A stretch of DNA of 64,000 nt from positions 3,226,052-3,290,051 of the forward strand of contig NC_085105.1 of the NCBI RefSeq assembly GCF_963422355.1, written 5' to 3'. A model generated the notes under the pieces. The model was not told where the DNA came from. It saw nothing but the letters and a program-made list of their open reading frames with translations, and did no database searches. A program made the translations under genes and the position numbers. How positions within the stretch are numbered: the stretch's first letter is position 1; every line of letters begins with the position of its first letter. Origin of the DNA: Corticium candelabrum (lineage: Eukaryota > Porifera > Homoscleromorpha > Homosclerophorida > Plakinidae). Below are positions 24,479 to 35,670 of the stretch, one piece after another.

Positions 24479-27400
24479 CTATTGAGGTACGGCCTCTAAG
24501 ATAGAGTTACTTGACGTCGGAGCTGGCTTATGCTCTTCCAACATTGAGAATAATTCGGGCAATGACGGCAACCGTCCAGATTCCAATTTCGACCACAGAT
24601 GTTGCCCATCCATTGTTATCTCAAATGCCCCGGTGGCCATTAACTGTTGTTCAATAGTATTGCACAAGAAGTACATAATGAGACAAGCAGAGACCTAAAC
24701 GAAAGCACACAGAAACTGAAACAAGGATTCCTACTCTTGTACTGCTTGTTATGAATCGCTTTACACTCGTCTGTTAGCATATGTTAACACAGTTTGTCTA
24801 CAGTCGACCCTCAATATAACAAAGGACCAGCGATTTGATGTCGTTGTATTGCGAGGTCACTATATCAAATCTGCATGGGTGTAAACCCGAATAACGCATG
24901 TGGTGAGGGTGGCCACAGTAATGCGCTTGATTTATCTCAGGATGGCAGGTAACTGTACTGTACATGCTAGTGCACTGTGAACTTATACTTGTAGCTAAAG
25001 AAATCCTCTAGGGTTACAACCTGTCAGGTTCACGTGCAGTCATATAAGCAGATGAAGCGCTACAGCAGCTCTCGGTTCACGTGTGCACTATGTGGCACAA
25101 TGTGTGCCGAAGTGAGGATAGGCTGCGTGACCTGGTTTTCGGTAAATTGAGGGAGATTTCTATACTCCTATGCATCTTTGTGCTCTCTTGCGTATGTCAG
25201 TGTCGTTATATCAAGAGGTGAAGTATCATGTTTTGTATGCATGCACTTTGTCTCGCGCTATCTACGTTGTTATATCACGATGTCATTATGTACCGAGGGT
25301 TGACTGTATGCTGTATCCCCTCCACACTAGTAGTGGCATCCGTTATCATCCCTGCTGTACACGTCACATAATACGAGACCCTGCCATGCATAAAATTGAT
25401 AGTGCAGTGAAATGGGGCAAATGGTCCAAGAATAGTGCTCTTTTTTAATTCGTAAAATCTATTAATATGCCTAACAGTGGTTTGCATCTCTGCACTTGAT
25501 ATATAGAGTAACAAACGAATTTCCAGAATCTAGTGCCAAACATCATTAATAAATTTAACCCTCATACCCATGCCCTCATGCGCGTTGGAAGAACAGGGAG
25601 GGCTAGTCTCGCATAGTCAGACCCCTTTCTGACGTGTCATACTTCCGGGCAAAAATGTATCTGGTGAACAGCCTTTGATCTCGCTGTGTGCCGTGTAGCC
25701 AGAAATCGGCTATCTAAAGACCAGATTTGGTTTCTTAAACACTTCACTAAAGACCAGATTGGTACGCACTCAGTGCAATCCTATCTCAATTAGCTTCTTT
25801 TGTTTCGATTGTAGAGAACAACTCAAAGACTACAGCTAGAGTCGTTGCTGTTCGCGAAATCTGCATGTCTACAGCAGCAATTAAACACAGCCGTGGAAAC
25901 ATTGACGTCGACAGGCTTCGATTTCATGCAGACATGATCGATGTTGTATGTCTAGCGTTGTACGCTCATGTCACAACAGAGACTGAATGCGAACATACTG
26001 GATAGATGCGTTGAACGTACTCGATGCTGTTTGACGTCTAAAGCGACCAGACAGTCCAGAGTGAGCGATATCTGGAAGGGCTTGGAGCTGACATCATCAA
26101 AGGATGAGCTGTCTTTCCATGTTTGGGTAATCATTAGCAGCATCCCCAGGTGTTCGCCTCACTCCTCTGTGCAGCGCTCGTGCGTCACATGACTAGGCTG
26201 ACTGTTCTCCTCGCTCTGACAACCTAGGCATATGACGCGCGAGCTCTGCATGAAGGAGCGAGGTGAACGCCTCGGGACAAGGCTAGGTAATCATCATGTG
26301 TTTGTGCATTCAATGATGCCTGCATGAAATCGAAGCCTGTTGACGTCAACGTTCCCGTGGCCGTGTTTAATTGCTGCTGTAGACATGCAGAAATCACAAA
26401 AACAACGACTCTAGCTGTAGTCTTTGAGTTGTTCTCTACGAAACAAGGGAAGCTTAATGAGATAGGATTGCACTGTGTGCACACCAATCTGGTCTTTAGT
26501 GAAGTGTTTAAGAAACCAAATCTGGTCTTCAGATAGCTGATTTCTGGCTACGTGGCGCACAGCCACATCAAAGGCTGTTCACCAGACCCATTTTCGCCCG
26601 GAAGCATGACGTGGCGGAAAGGGGTCTGGCTACGCGAGACTAAAGGAGGAGGGCCTGGTACATGTTTCTTTGCATGCATGCATAAATTACCTCTAAATCG
26701 GGGTACATATGCAAGCAGGCATGCAGAATCAATGCTGGTTAGAATCTCAAGCCGATAACGTAGTGCACAATGGACATCGAAACACTTCAAACAGCTTCCG
26801 GGTTCAGTAGTGATGAAGCCATAGATCTAGACCCAAGGTCAAGTGATCCAATTAGACGATTTATAGCTAAAGTATTGACCTTGTTTTTGGTGGCAGCTGT
26901 CTACAGTGTTTGCTTACCGAGAAGGACTGCAAGCAGAAGTTGCAGCTTATTTTGGGAATTTCATTACGACAGACAGTCTTCCACATTAGATCTGCCAGCG
27001 CTGTGCTCAATGCATTCGAGCTGCAGCAGAATAGAGAGTGAAGGCACATTGGCACCCAGGACTGGTATTTACGTCAAAAAAAAAAGAAAAGCAGACAAAG
27101 AACACTACTGGGGACGATGCATCACCTAGTACCGTGAAGAGTCGCCCTCCAGCCAAGCGCACACCGGCTTTCACTGTCCACTGCCAGCGACATATCAGCA
27201 CGAGATTCTAAACAACGTCGATTCCACATGCGTGCATACATTACCCTGATTTCGAGGCAATTTATGCACGCATGCAAAGACAATGTGTACAGGCCCTCTT
27301 CTCCCGCCTTGCATGAGGGCCGGGCCTGGGTAGGAGGCTACAATAAACTGTGGATCATATAATCCTGGTGTTAAACCCTGCTTGAGTGATAATCCACCAA

Positions 27401-28872
27401 TAGAGGTTGTGCATTGACGCCATCGGACGATAGCAATGGTTGCTAGGTCGTCATGTTGAGTGGCAAAAACATGCATGCTAGATCTGGTGTGAGTGGCAAG
27501 ATCCGGTTTTGTTCTGTTTCTTTTGGTGCGTACAACAGACACAAAACAGAGCACAGGTATAGCAAAACGCTTAGATCAGCTGACGGCCTAGCATGCCTGC
27601 AGTAACACCCAGTTGCCGATCTAAGACCATGTTCATACCGACATCTGGACTACAGTAGCTACGCCAACAAACAGTAGTAGCGCACACACGTTCACACCGC
27701 TAATTATGATTAGTCACGTGGGCAGGTGAATGTAAAATTAGCCTCAAAATTCTTTCATCCGTCATATCCGGCCACAATCTGCGCTACATGTCTCGTATTG
27801 CTGCTCTTAAGATCTTGCAAGATCTTGCAAGAGACTTTCCTATGTGTCAGTTGTTTTGGGCTTGCTGTCTTCGTTGCTCTCCAACCCAAAGTATCTACTG
27901 CCAGACTAGCGATGTCACGTTTGCTTTTGCAACGAGATCTAAGGATATGACCTTGGCATTGATTCAGGGCAGCTGTCTAGTGAACGTGTACTGTTTGGCA
28001 ACGATCACGTGAGACCCTCGGACACTTTTTAATGCGTTGCACTTGCGACTCAACTGAGCCCTCGAAATGTCGTCAAAAGGCGATATATAGTGATATCGTC
28101 CAACACTGAATTACATATTAGTACACCCAACAGCACAACAACAAACCGCACCCCGTGCTAATATCAGAAGATAAGAAGGCGTGACTGACAACTTGCCACT
28201 CAAAATGGCGGCGGATCACGTGGCCTAGTGACGTCATGTGCACAACCTCTATCCAGTACGTATATAATACTAGACACTATGCCAAGACAACCCACTCTTT
28301 CACATTCACATTTCTTTGCAGTGAATAGAAACAACTAAATCCACAATCAAGCATACCGCTGATTATAAATATCCAACAGCTGCAACGTTATGCGCACGTG
28401 GCTACTATTTCTAGAGATGTCCATATAGATAACAGCCACGTGATCATCTCACCTTGTTCTCCTGACACCACGCCAACAGAGGATAGTCGGCCACATTGAT
28501 GTTCAAAAATTGCACCACTCTCTCTATCATGACGACTCCAATAATGAGAGCAATCTTGACGAAGGCGAGAATCGATGCTATAGTCTGTCTTACAGGGTGG
28601 GGAGGGTAGTTAAAGCCTTCTATCAATATTCCTGGAAATTGTCTCTCCAGATGAGCCGAGAACTCATCGAATACCCTCCGATACCCTCAGGAGTAACTAG
28701 AGTGCACGTGTAGAGTCAATATACAAAACAGGAACATGAAAGTGAGAGCTTCTTACCAGTACAGAATCTTTAGGGTTGGAACGGCAAACGCTGGGTGCTT
28801 GAGCTTGTTATTGTTAGCCTCCGAGGAGGCGCAAAGAGCGACAACAACCGCAAGAAGTCGCAGAACGAGCAT
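24479..28872 (-). CDS. SELENOT: Selenoprotein T with in-frame Sec TGA codon
   Basis: Selenoprotein T is an ER thioredoxin-like oxidoreductase. Three exons keep phase: 28872-28757, 28696-28453, 24694-24479, giving 191 residues (vertebrate SELENOT about 195). Residues 1-20 form a signal peptide (MLVLRLLAVVVALCASSEA). The redox motif is CYSU: Cys39 is split by intron 1 and Sec42 is the TGA at 28689-28687. It is followed by GYRRVFDEFSAHLERQFPG and then FNYPPHPVRQTIASILAFVK. A hydrophobic segment and the family signatures CQENKVSACLIMYFLCNTIE and MATGAFEITMDGQ, LWSKLESGRLPS follow. Reading TGA as stop would leave only 41 residues, so gene finders will break this gene. Intron 2 (3.76 kb) is full of transposons. 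The start lies 66 bases from the divergent EIF4E2 start. Confidence 0.95.
24801..25306. mobile_element. Pogo-like non-autonomous element
   Basis: Left end CAGTCGACCCTCAATATAAC and right end reversed CAGTCAACCCTCGGTACATA. TA lies immediately outside both ends, as expected for Tc1/mariner-superfamily insertion. It lies in SELENOT intron 2. Confidence 0.75.
25604..26642. mobile_element. Large foldback element, TAGTCTC family, copy A
   Basis: Both ends read TAGTCTCGC.TAG.CAGACCCC when taken inward. The arms (about 25604-25936 and 26310-26642) are inverted copies of about 330 bases, including cttaaacacttcactaaaga and the repeated gttgacgtc/gacgtcgac region. The centre has its own small inverted repeat (ggtgttcgcctcactcct against aggagcgaggtgaacgcct). 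No intact transposase. It lies in SELENOT intron 2. Confidence 0.85.
26644..27310. mobile_element. TIR element with about 100-base ends carrying a coding-like fragment
   Basis: Directly abuts foldback copy A. The left arm (about 26649-26755: gggcctggtacatg, then ctttgcatgcatgcataaat) matches the right arm in reverse (27305-27190: gggcctgtacacattg, then ctttgcatgcgtgcataaat). The match runs for about 100 bases at roughly 80% by eye, through ttagaatctc. The central 430 bases hold a frameshifted coding-like sequence. Confidence 0.75.
26770..27206 (+). pseudogene. Frameshifted coding-like fragment inside TIR element
   Basis: A first frame opens MDIETLQTASGFSSDEAIDL and continues RRFIAKVLTLFLVAAVYS. 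A second frame continues EKDCKQKLQLILGISLRQ and then SASAVLNAFELQQNRE. A third gives DDASPSTVKSRPPAKRTPAF before a stop. Codon-like composition moves between frames with single-base breaks, as in a decayed gene. I do not recognise the family. It may be a captured host-gene piece or a decayed transposon ORF. Confidence 0.35.
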
Positions 28873-28938
28873 CTACCAGAATAGGGAAGATTGAGCATGC
28901 GCGGTAGAGCACTCTAATCATAAAACATCCCGGATGTG
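28873..28938. promoter_or_regulatory. 66-base divergent SELENOT/EIF4E2 promoter
   Basis: Only 66 bases separate two divergent start codons, so the 5' UTRs must be very short, overlapping or spliced. It contains GCATGCGC (NRF1-like, about 28894-28901) and an ETS-like CATCCCGG near 28926-28933. Confidence 0.6.
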
Positions 28939-31900
28939 ATGGAATTGGAAGCTCCTAGGCTGTGAGTGATTGCGAACTCAAACCATTGAACGGTCTTGTC
29001 AATGTATCTTTTGTTTAGGGACGAAGGCACTTGTCAGGACGACGGCGTTTCGGAAGCGGTGAAGACGTCGACGTGCGATGAGAGCGACCAAACGGCTGCT
29101 TCGGTTGACACACGCCCCACAGATGATTCAGAGAGTGTCGAAGAAAGCAAAGAAGAGACGAATGACAACGCGACGAACGGGAAATCGGTAAGGTCTAGGG
29201 TTTTTGCGTTACCCACTTTGAGTCTGCAACCATCTGTAATAATTAATTAAATAATTGATTACTAAGATATTTAACAAAGAGCAATGAATTTTGTTATTTG
29301 ACACTGATCCTAGATTGATATCAATTATTTAGATAAATTATATTTATTATTAATTAATGGTTATTAATTAATATTATTAGTTAAATGATAAACAAACCTA
29401 AATCATTATTAGGCCGCAACGAAAAAATTGTCTGATTGGGGTAACATGCAGAGGAAAAAGACGGGCGGGCGGGCGGAGTTTTTATTTTTATTTTTATTTT
29501 TTAAATTATATATTATCAATCATCTTTGCTGTCGTCGCAGTTCGCACGCTGCATGAGGACATTGTCCACTCGATCATCAAATCCAACCTTCTGCAACACC
29601 TCACGGAGACTACAGTTGCCTGACACACGAAGAATCTTTGCCATCTCTGAAATCGCGTGCCCCTCCGACACGGATATGCACAGGGCAACAGTAGACATCT
29701 TATTTCCCAGCATGCGCATGCGCAAAAAACAGTGGCCGTCCAAACATCATCCACTTGATCAACGAATCCAACTTCCTGCAAGGCTACAGTTGCCAGACAC
29801 ACAAAGAATCTTAGGGATCAGTTTGTGAAATATATGGCCAGTCTTTGAGTTGAACCAATAAGTCTTTGATAAATTTACAGTATTATCTATTTATAGACCT
29901 GATGTGATGGACCGAGTTGTCGATTTCGACAAATCTCATTTGTAGCTTTGACAATAGCTAATCAACCGCTATCCTTTACAGCCTAAGTGACTTCAGCTGC
30001 TTACAAAGCTGAGACTGCTGCAAAGCACCAGAAAAGACTTGTTGATAGAGCTTATATGGCGGCTCTTGTTTGCCAAATCACTACTCATTATTGGATATCT
30101 GAAGCATTTTCTAAGGATATCTGCATCACCAGATACCCCACTTCATCCTAATAGATAGAGACCCTCTTTGGTCTGCGACTGCTTATTTGTCAGAATTTTT
30201 CTTTTTATTTCATGACTAACCTTCATATCTGAAGGTCATTCCCAAGAAGACCTGAAGTAGGCGCCAATAGTCCACTGGCGAAGAATGCTTTTTGAAAAGT
30301 GGTCTAGTCATGGCCTGACCGGCTCTGCCACCGCTGAACTTGCACTGTTTTCATATGGCACAAAGCCTGTGTGTCAAGAATGTAAATAATAATTATTATA
30401 TTATGATATTTGTCACTTGTTGAATTATTTACTGTTCAAGACGATTTAATTGCAGTAGTTCACTACAAACCACACAAAGCGGCGGAACATCTGATTTAGT
30501 GATTCGCCGCCACATAATGTTGTCAGTTGCATTGGAACCATGCATTGGAGCAATGGTTGTGTATTGCAATCATTGATTTTATATTGCAGGACGACGATGC
30601 TTCTGTGTCACACGTTGTCATCGGACCCAATGAACATCCTCTCCAGTATCACTACTGCTTCTGGTTTTCTCGTCGTGGGCCAGGTGCAAAGGGCTCGGCC
30701 CCTGCCAATTACGAACAGAACATGAAAGTGATTGGAACATTTGGATCGGTATACTGTATTTTAGGATTCAACCGTCAATTGTCGTTTACTGTGATTTTTT
30801 TCCTATAGGTCGAACAATTCTGGGCACATTATGTTCATATGGCTCGTCCTGCTGAACTAAGTGGACACTGCGATTTTCATTTATTCAAAGAAGGTATCAA
30901 ACCGTTGTGGGAACACGATGCTAATAAGAACGGCGGAAAATGGATGATTCGTCTTCGAAAAGGATTGGCCTCAAGATTCTGGGAATACTTGGTGTGTACA
31001 TGTTGTAGTCCAGTCTCGCGGCATACTTTGTGTATGTTTGTGTATAGATACTTGCAATTCTCGGAGAGCAATTCATGGTTGGTGATGAATTATGTGGCGC
31101 TGTGGTGTCTGTTCGGTTTCAGGAAGACATCATTTCCGTGTGGAACCGATCGGCAGACAACAAAGCCGTCACAGAAAGGATAAGGTATTATAATACAATC
31201 GAATGACAAATTAGTGGATTTCAGTCGACGTCTTGATTTCTTCACAGAGACACGATGATGCGCGTGTTGAATCTCCCTCCCAACACAGTTATAGAATACA
31301 AATGTCACAATGCCAGTCTCAAGTACGTAACATGAATTTTTAAAGTCACTGTTGTACACTCAAACTCAGTGCCCCGGGTGGTCCATTTACAAGATGTTTG
31401 TAACTAAAACGGAAAAAACAGCACGAGGTTGTAGTGACGACCCTTGAATCATGAAATTGTGGACAAGGTCAGACTTTTTACTACAGTAGACCCTCGATTA
31501 TCCAACCCTCTCTAAGCAATCCAAGGAGAAATAGGGATTTTTTACGAATCCTAATTTTTTCGAGGTCTTGATGTGCAATATTAGTAATTTTCAATTTAAC
31601 TGTTTATTTATTCTTTCAAACTGATTCAATTATCTAAATAGTCCACTGCCACGTGATCTCTCAACGAAGCTCATCACAATACTGCGACAATAGTTTTCTA
31701 CTAGTTGACTCTTCACAGAAGCAGTATATGTATATCGCACGGGAAGTGGTAATGGCATTTCAGGTTGAAACCGGAAGCCGTAGTCAAGTTGGCATCTTGA
31801 GCTGCACACGTCCGTCTAGTGGCCATTTTTGACAATGTTTCATGTGTACGCGCAAAAACCAAAAGCCTGGACAACCGTCAATTTTGAGATCGAAATAACT

Positions 31901-34802
31901 TTTCTGTTATCCTATTATTTTTCAAAGGCAAATTTTTGAAGAGATTATTACCATATTTCTTTGAATAGTGGTCGCCCTCGAATAGAAGCCACCCTAGTCT
32001 GTGTTTACTGGCCACGTCCGTATATCACATGCTTTTGATGCTTCCGTATCAATCTCATCCTATTACGCGCACTCATCTGTCAACTAGTTCAGGGTACTTT
32101 CCACATGGTTCCCATCACATGTGCGTCTAGAAAGTAGATAACACAATAGTCGTGGCATGTACAGCTAGACCTGCTGCGTTGGGACCTTCAAAAAGTGTCC
32201 AATTATGTCTACAGAAAGAAACGTGAAGTTCAAGTACAAACGTGTCACGGTGTTAAGTAGAGACCTAAAAGTAGAGGCCACCCTTGAATACAAGCCGCCC
32301 TTGTTTAGAGGCTGCAGTTCCGTAACCTTGTTAAAAATAGAGGCCACGGCCACTATTTGAAGAATACGGTACTCGGAAACATTAGGAACAGTAGGGTACA
32401 TAGTCTGAACTCTGAAATATACACAATATGCTAGTGATAGAATGATTGCACACGAAGACGTAATACGTCTACTATATGCAAACTACAATCACCAAACTAA
32501 GCCTCCGTATCTTTGGCCATCACTACACATTGTCACTGTGCTTGGTAAACAGGCTTGTGATCTTATTTCTGCTTCGCAAACACGGTTGGGTAATCGAGGG
32601 TTTACTGTACACATATCCTATAGGTTATAGAATATCAGTACATTAGAACCTCGCTAATCCAAACAGCTCAGCGCCAAGCCCTGTTCAGATTAACAAAATT
32701 GTTTGGATTACAAAAAACATGTAGCATCGGAGGTCCAGGTCTTACCTCGGACACCCAGTCCACTGGTGCATTTACATTTGTCTCCATATGTCTAAACAAC
32801 ACAGCTGCAATGACTACATACTTCTAAATGCTGTGACAGTCAGGATTTAAAATAGTCAGATACGTGCGTTTGTTGAAGACTTCAATGTGACAACAACTCA
32901 GATCGTGGCTGCCTTTTATGATCTGGGTACACGAGGCAGGGCACTAAAGGTAATTTGGATTAGCGAGGTTCTACTGTATCCACATTTTTGTACATAGCAG
33001 TGATACACTCCCTTGTGGTCACATAACTATGAGTTGATATTGTACAATACAAGAAATTTGCTGCAGCTAATGAACAATCTGTTCATACTGGTAATTGTCA
33101 ATTAACAAGCTCATAGCCAGACCCCTTTCTACCGGTCATACTTCCGGGTGAAAATGGGTCTAGTGAATGGCTTTTGATGTCGCTGTGTGCAGCATAGTCA
33201 GAAATCGGCTATCTAAAGACCGAATTTGGTTTCTTAAACACTTCACTAAAGACCAGATTTGTATGCAAGCAGTGTAATCCTATCTCAATTAGCTTCTCTT
33301 GTTTCGTAGAGAACTACTCGAAGACTACAGCTGTGAAATCTGCATGTCTACAGCAGCAATTAATTAAACGCAGCCACGGGAATGTTGACGTCGACAGGCT
33401 CGATGTTGTACGTCTATCGCGTTGTGCGCTCGTATTACAACAGAGACTGAATGCGAACGTACTGGATGGATGCGAACGTACTAGATGCTGTTTGCTGTTT
33501 GACGTCTAAAACGACAACGCTACCTATGACGTCGATCATGACAGATTGCTTAGGAGATGGAAGCCTGTCGACTCAACGTTCTTGCGGCCGCGTTTAATTG
33601 CTGCTGTAGACATGCAGATTTCACGAACAGCAACAACTCTAGCTGTAGTCTTCAAGTTGTTCTCTACAAACAAGAGATATGGATTGCACTGCATGCATAC
33701 CAGTCTGGTCGTTAGTGAAGTGTTTAAGAAACCAAATTCGGTCTTTAGATAGCCGATTTCTGGCTACACGGAACACAGCGACATCAATGGCTGTTCACCA
33801 GACCCATTTTCACCCGGAAGTATGACGTTGTGGAAAGGGGTCTGGCTACGCGAGACTAGAGTTAAAGAAACACTCCGTCGTTTAGTGCTACGCCCACACA
33901 AACTTGATTGCATGGCTACGCAATCAAGATAGAAGATCTGAACTACAGGCAAAGCTGGATATGAGAGCGCTAGATATTAGCAGCAAATAGCCTGACAACA
34001 GAGTGCATACTATGGTTACGTGAGAAACATTCTGTCAACGCGCGCTAATGCTAGGAGCATCTCTACCATCAAAATGCTAGAAGACACTCGCGAAACGTTG
34101 AGAAAATGTGCCCGAGGGTTACGCAACAAGCATGGATGCACATGCAAGGCTGAAGAGACCAACTGCACTGCATTTGTGCGCTTGCACTTATCACGTGACC
34201 TAATTATTGCCTACCACGTGATCATCGTATGCGCTCTGTTTTCACACTGATATGTAGCACTCACATGTTCAAACCTGGTTTTGTGTAAAACTTAACCTAT
34301 TTGGTGCCCTCGACCTGAGGAAAGATGACGAGTTGGTTTGCACGCGACCTGAACTCTGCTTCAACAATGAAATTGCAAAATCGCTCGTGTACGTTTTCCT
34401 TATTTGTAACAGTGACTACGCTCTGATATCCAGCTTTTTTGCCTGTAGTTCAGCCCAACCTTCCAACTTGATTGCGTAGACCATGCAATCAAGTTTGCGG
34501 GGCGTGGTGCTAAACGATGGAGTGTACCTTTAATGGAGATGTCGTGTGAGGTTTGTTCTAAATGTATGAAAAAAGGTGCATGGTGTGAAATAATGATATT
34601 TGGTTGTGGATGAACCATACAAAGAAAAAATATATTCTAAGCTCTCTATAACTTAGACTGCCCCTAATTAATGAAAATACATTCAATATTCTTGGTTTAA
34701 TAATTTATATTGACTTGTTTGTTATCATCATTCTTGAAAGCAATGCTATTTTGTAACAGGGACAGATCAAGCTTCAGGAATACGGATGTCTTTGTCAGGT
34801 GA
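28939..34802 (+). CDS. EIF4E2: EIF4E2 (4EHP), cap-binding translational repressor
   Basis: 4EHP binds the mRNA cap but not eIF4G, and so blocks translation with partners such as GIGYF. Seven exons keep phase and give 262 residues: 28939-28961, 29019-29187, 30590-30748, 30809-30991, 31048-31184, 31248-31322, 34760-34802. The start MELEAPRL is fixed by an upstream in-frame stop (ATG TGA). An acidic tail precedes HPLQYHYCFWFSRRGPG. The class-2 signature is Tyr105 (NYEQNMKVIGTF) where eIF4E has Trp, with Trp151 in GIKPLWEHDANKNGGKW 46 residues later. ILGEQFMVGDELCGAVVSVR and LNLPPNTVIEY follow. The last exon gives SSFRNTDVFVR and a stop. Intron 6 is 3.4 kb and packed with transposable elements. 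Confidence 0.95.
29500..29820 (-). other. Coding-like repeated sequence in EIF4E2 intron 2
   Basis: An open minus-strand frame (ILRVSGNCSLREVLQKVGFD, then DRVDNVLMQ) lies in the intron. A second, degraded copy lies beside it: catcatccacttgatcaacg at about 29744 resembles cattgtccactcgatcatca at about 29559. I do not recognise it. Two overlapping GCATGCGCA motifs lie at about 29710-29724. Confidence 0.25.
31484..32607. mobile_element. Pogo-like element, 1.1 kb, with nested MITE
   Basis: Left end CAGTAGACCCTCGATTATCC and right end reversed CAGTAAACCCTCGATTACCC. TA lies on both outer sides. It carries a second element at 31950-32370. No intact transposase frame. It lies in EIF4E2 intron 6. Confidence 0.82.
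31950..32370. mobile_element. MITE nested in pogo-like element
   Basis: Left end ACCATATTTCTTTGAATAGT and right end reversed ACCGTATTCTTCAAATAGTG. Internal gaatacaagcc/gaatagaagcc sequences also occur at about 9.6-9.7 kb. Confidence 0.7.
32641..32976. mobile_element. Pogo-like MITE
   Basis: Left end CATTAGAACCTCGCTAATCC and right end reversed CAGTAGAACCTCGCTAATCC, with TA outside both ends. It lies 33 bases after the preceding pogo-like element. Confidence 0.75.
33112..33859. mobile_element. Foldback element, TAGTCTC family, copy B
   Basis: A shorter relative of the 25604-26642 element, lacking its first few bases on the left (catagccagacccctttc). The arms at about 33121-33400 and 33585-33859 are inverted copies. 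It shares the cggctatctaaagacc, cacttcactaaagacc and gttgacgtcgacaggct blocks with copy A. Confidence 0.82.
33862..34533. mobile_element. Second foldback family, TTAAAG ends
   Basis: Begins three bases after the previous element. The left arm (ttaaagaaacactccgtcgt, then cttgattgcatggctacgca) pairs with the right arm reversed (ttaaaggtacactccatcgt, then cttgattgcatggtctacgc). The arms continue through tgaactacaggcaaa and agctggatat, about 110-150 bases each. The centre is unique and non-coding. Confidence 0.78.
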
Positions 34803-35640
34803 ATGAAGATAAGCACAAAAGACTTGTGTATTTTCTACAAACTATAAGAAGCAGATCTACTGTACACTGTACTATTTCTCTAATGATAGGTTTAGAGTAT
34901 GTTCGGAGAACTGTACTTGTTGTAAATTTGTTTCCTGCATACTGGCAGTCTGGGAGATACGTGCAATATTAATTAATATTATAGATGGGTTTTGAATTCA
35001 ATTACTGGAGAGCATTACATTGCAGTCATGGCCGAGGGGACCGTGTATGTGGTGGAAGTAATACCTGACTATGGAGGGTAGTCTCCAGACCTGACTGCTA
35101 TTGTTGAATCTGGACTAACAAGTTTCTAGCTCATTCACTGTTCTGCTGGGTATCGACAAGCTGTAAGGTCTATGATGGCTCCTGAGTGCTATAGACACAG
35201 ACCGCGACTGTCAGCAATGTTTCATGCTTAATTAATTAATACCATTGAGCACACCATAGGCATGGAAGCAACCTGTAGCTACTAGACATCTAAGTTAAAA
35301 GACTGAATGGTGGTGCTAAATGCCATCTGGTACACAACAATATTGATATGTCACTGTGTCACTCTTACCTTGCAGTCAAGGTCATATCTTTGTAGGATCA
35401 TCAATGAGGGAAATCCAAGTACAAACAGTTAGAGATTCCATTTCAAGATGAAGGTTCAATCAATCAATGAATGGCGACAGCTTTCTTCTGTATGCATATA
35501 CATATGTAGTAGTTCCAGGTGTAGTTCAAGCAGAACTATATCATTGCATGATAGGATTATCATTGATGTCGAGCTATATAACATACTTGGCTAGAGAATA
35601 TCCATACTCATCATCGAAGACATAGGAAGCTTCCCAAACA
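34803..35640. repeat. Dispersed repeat, copy 1 (pairs with 41510-42480)
   Basis: From gtgaatgaagataagcacaa just at the EIF4E2 stop, this region runs in parallel with 41510-42480. Shared blocks include ctatttctctaatgatagg, gtctccagacctgactgcta and catgaggg-type text near 35410. The copies are diverged with indels. It therefore probably overlaps the EIF4E2 3' UTR. Confidence 0.7.
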
Positions 35641-35670
35641 TTGGAGGAGCCAAACTGTTGCAACACTACA

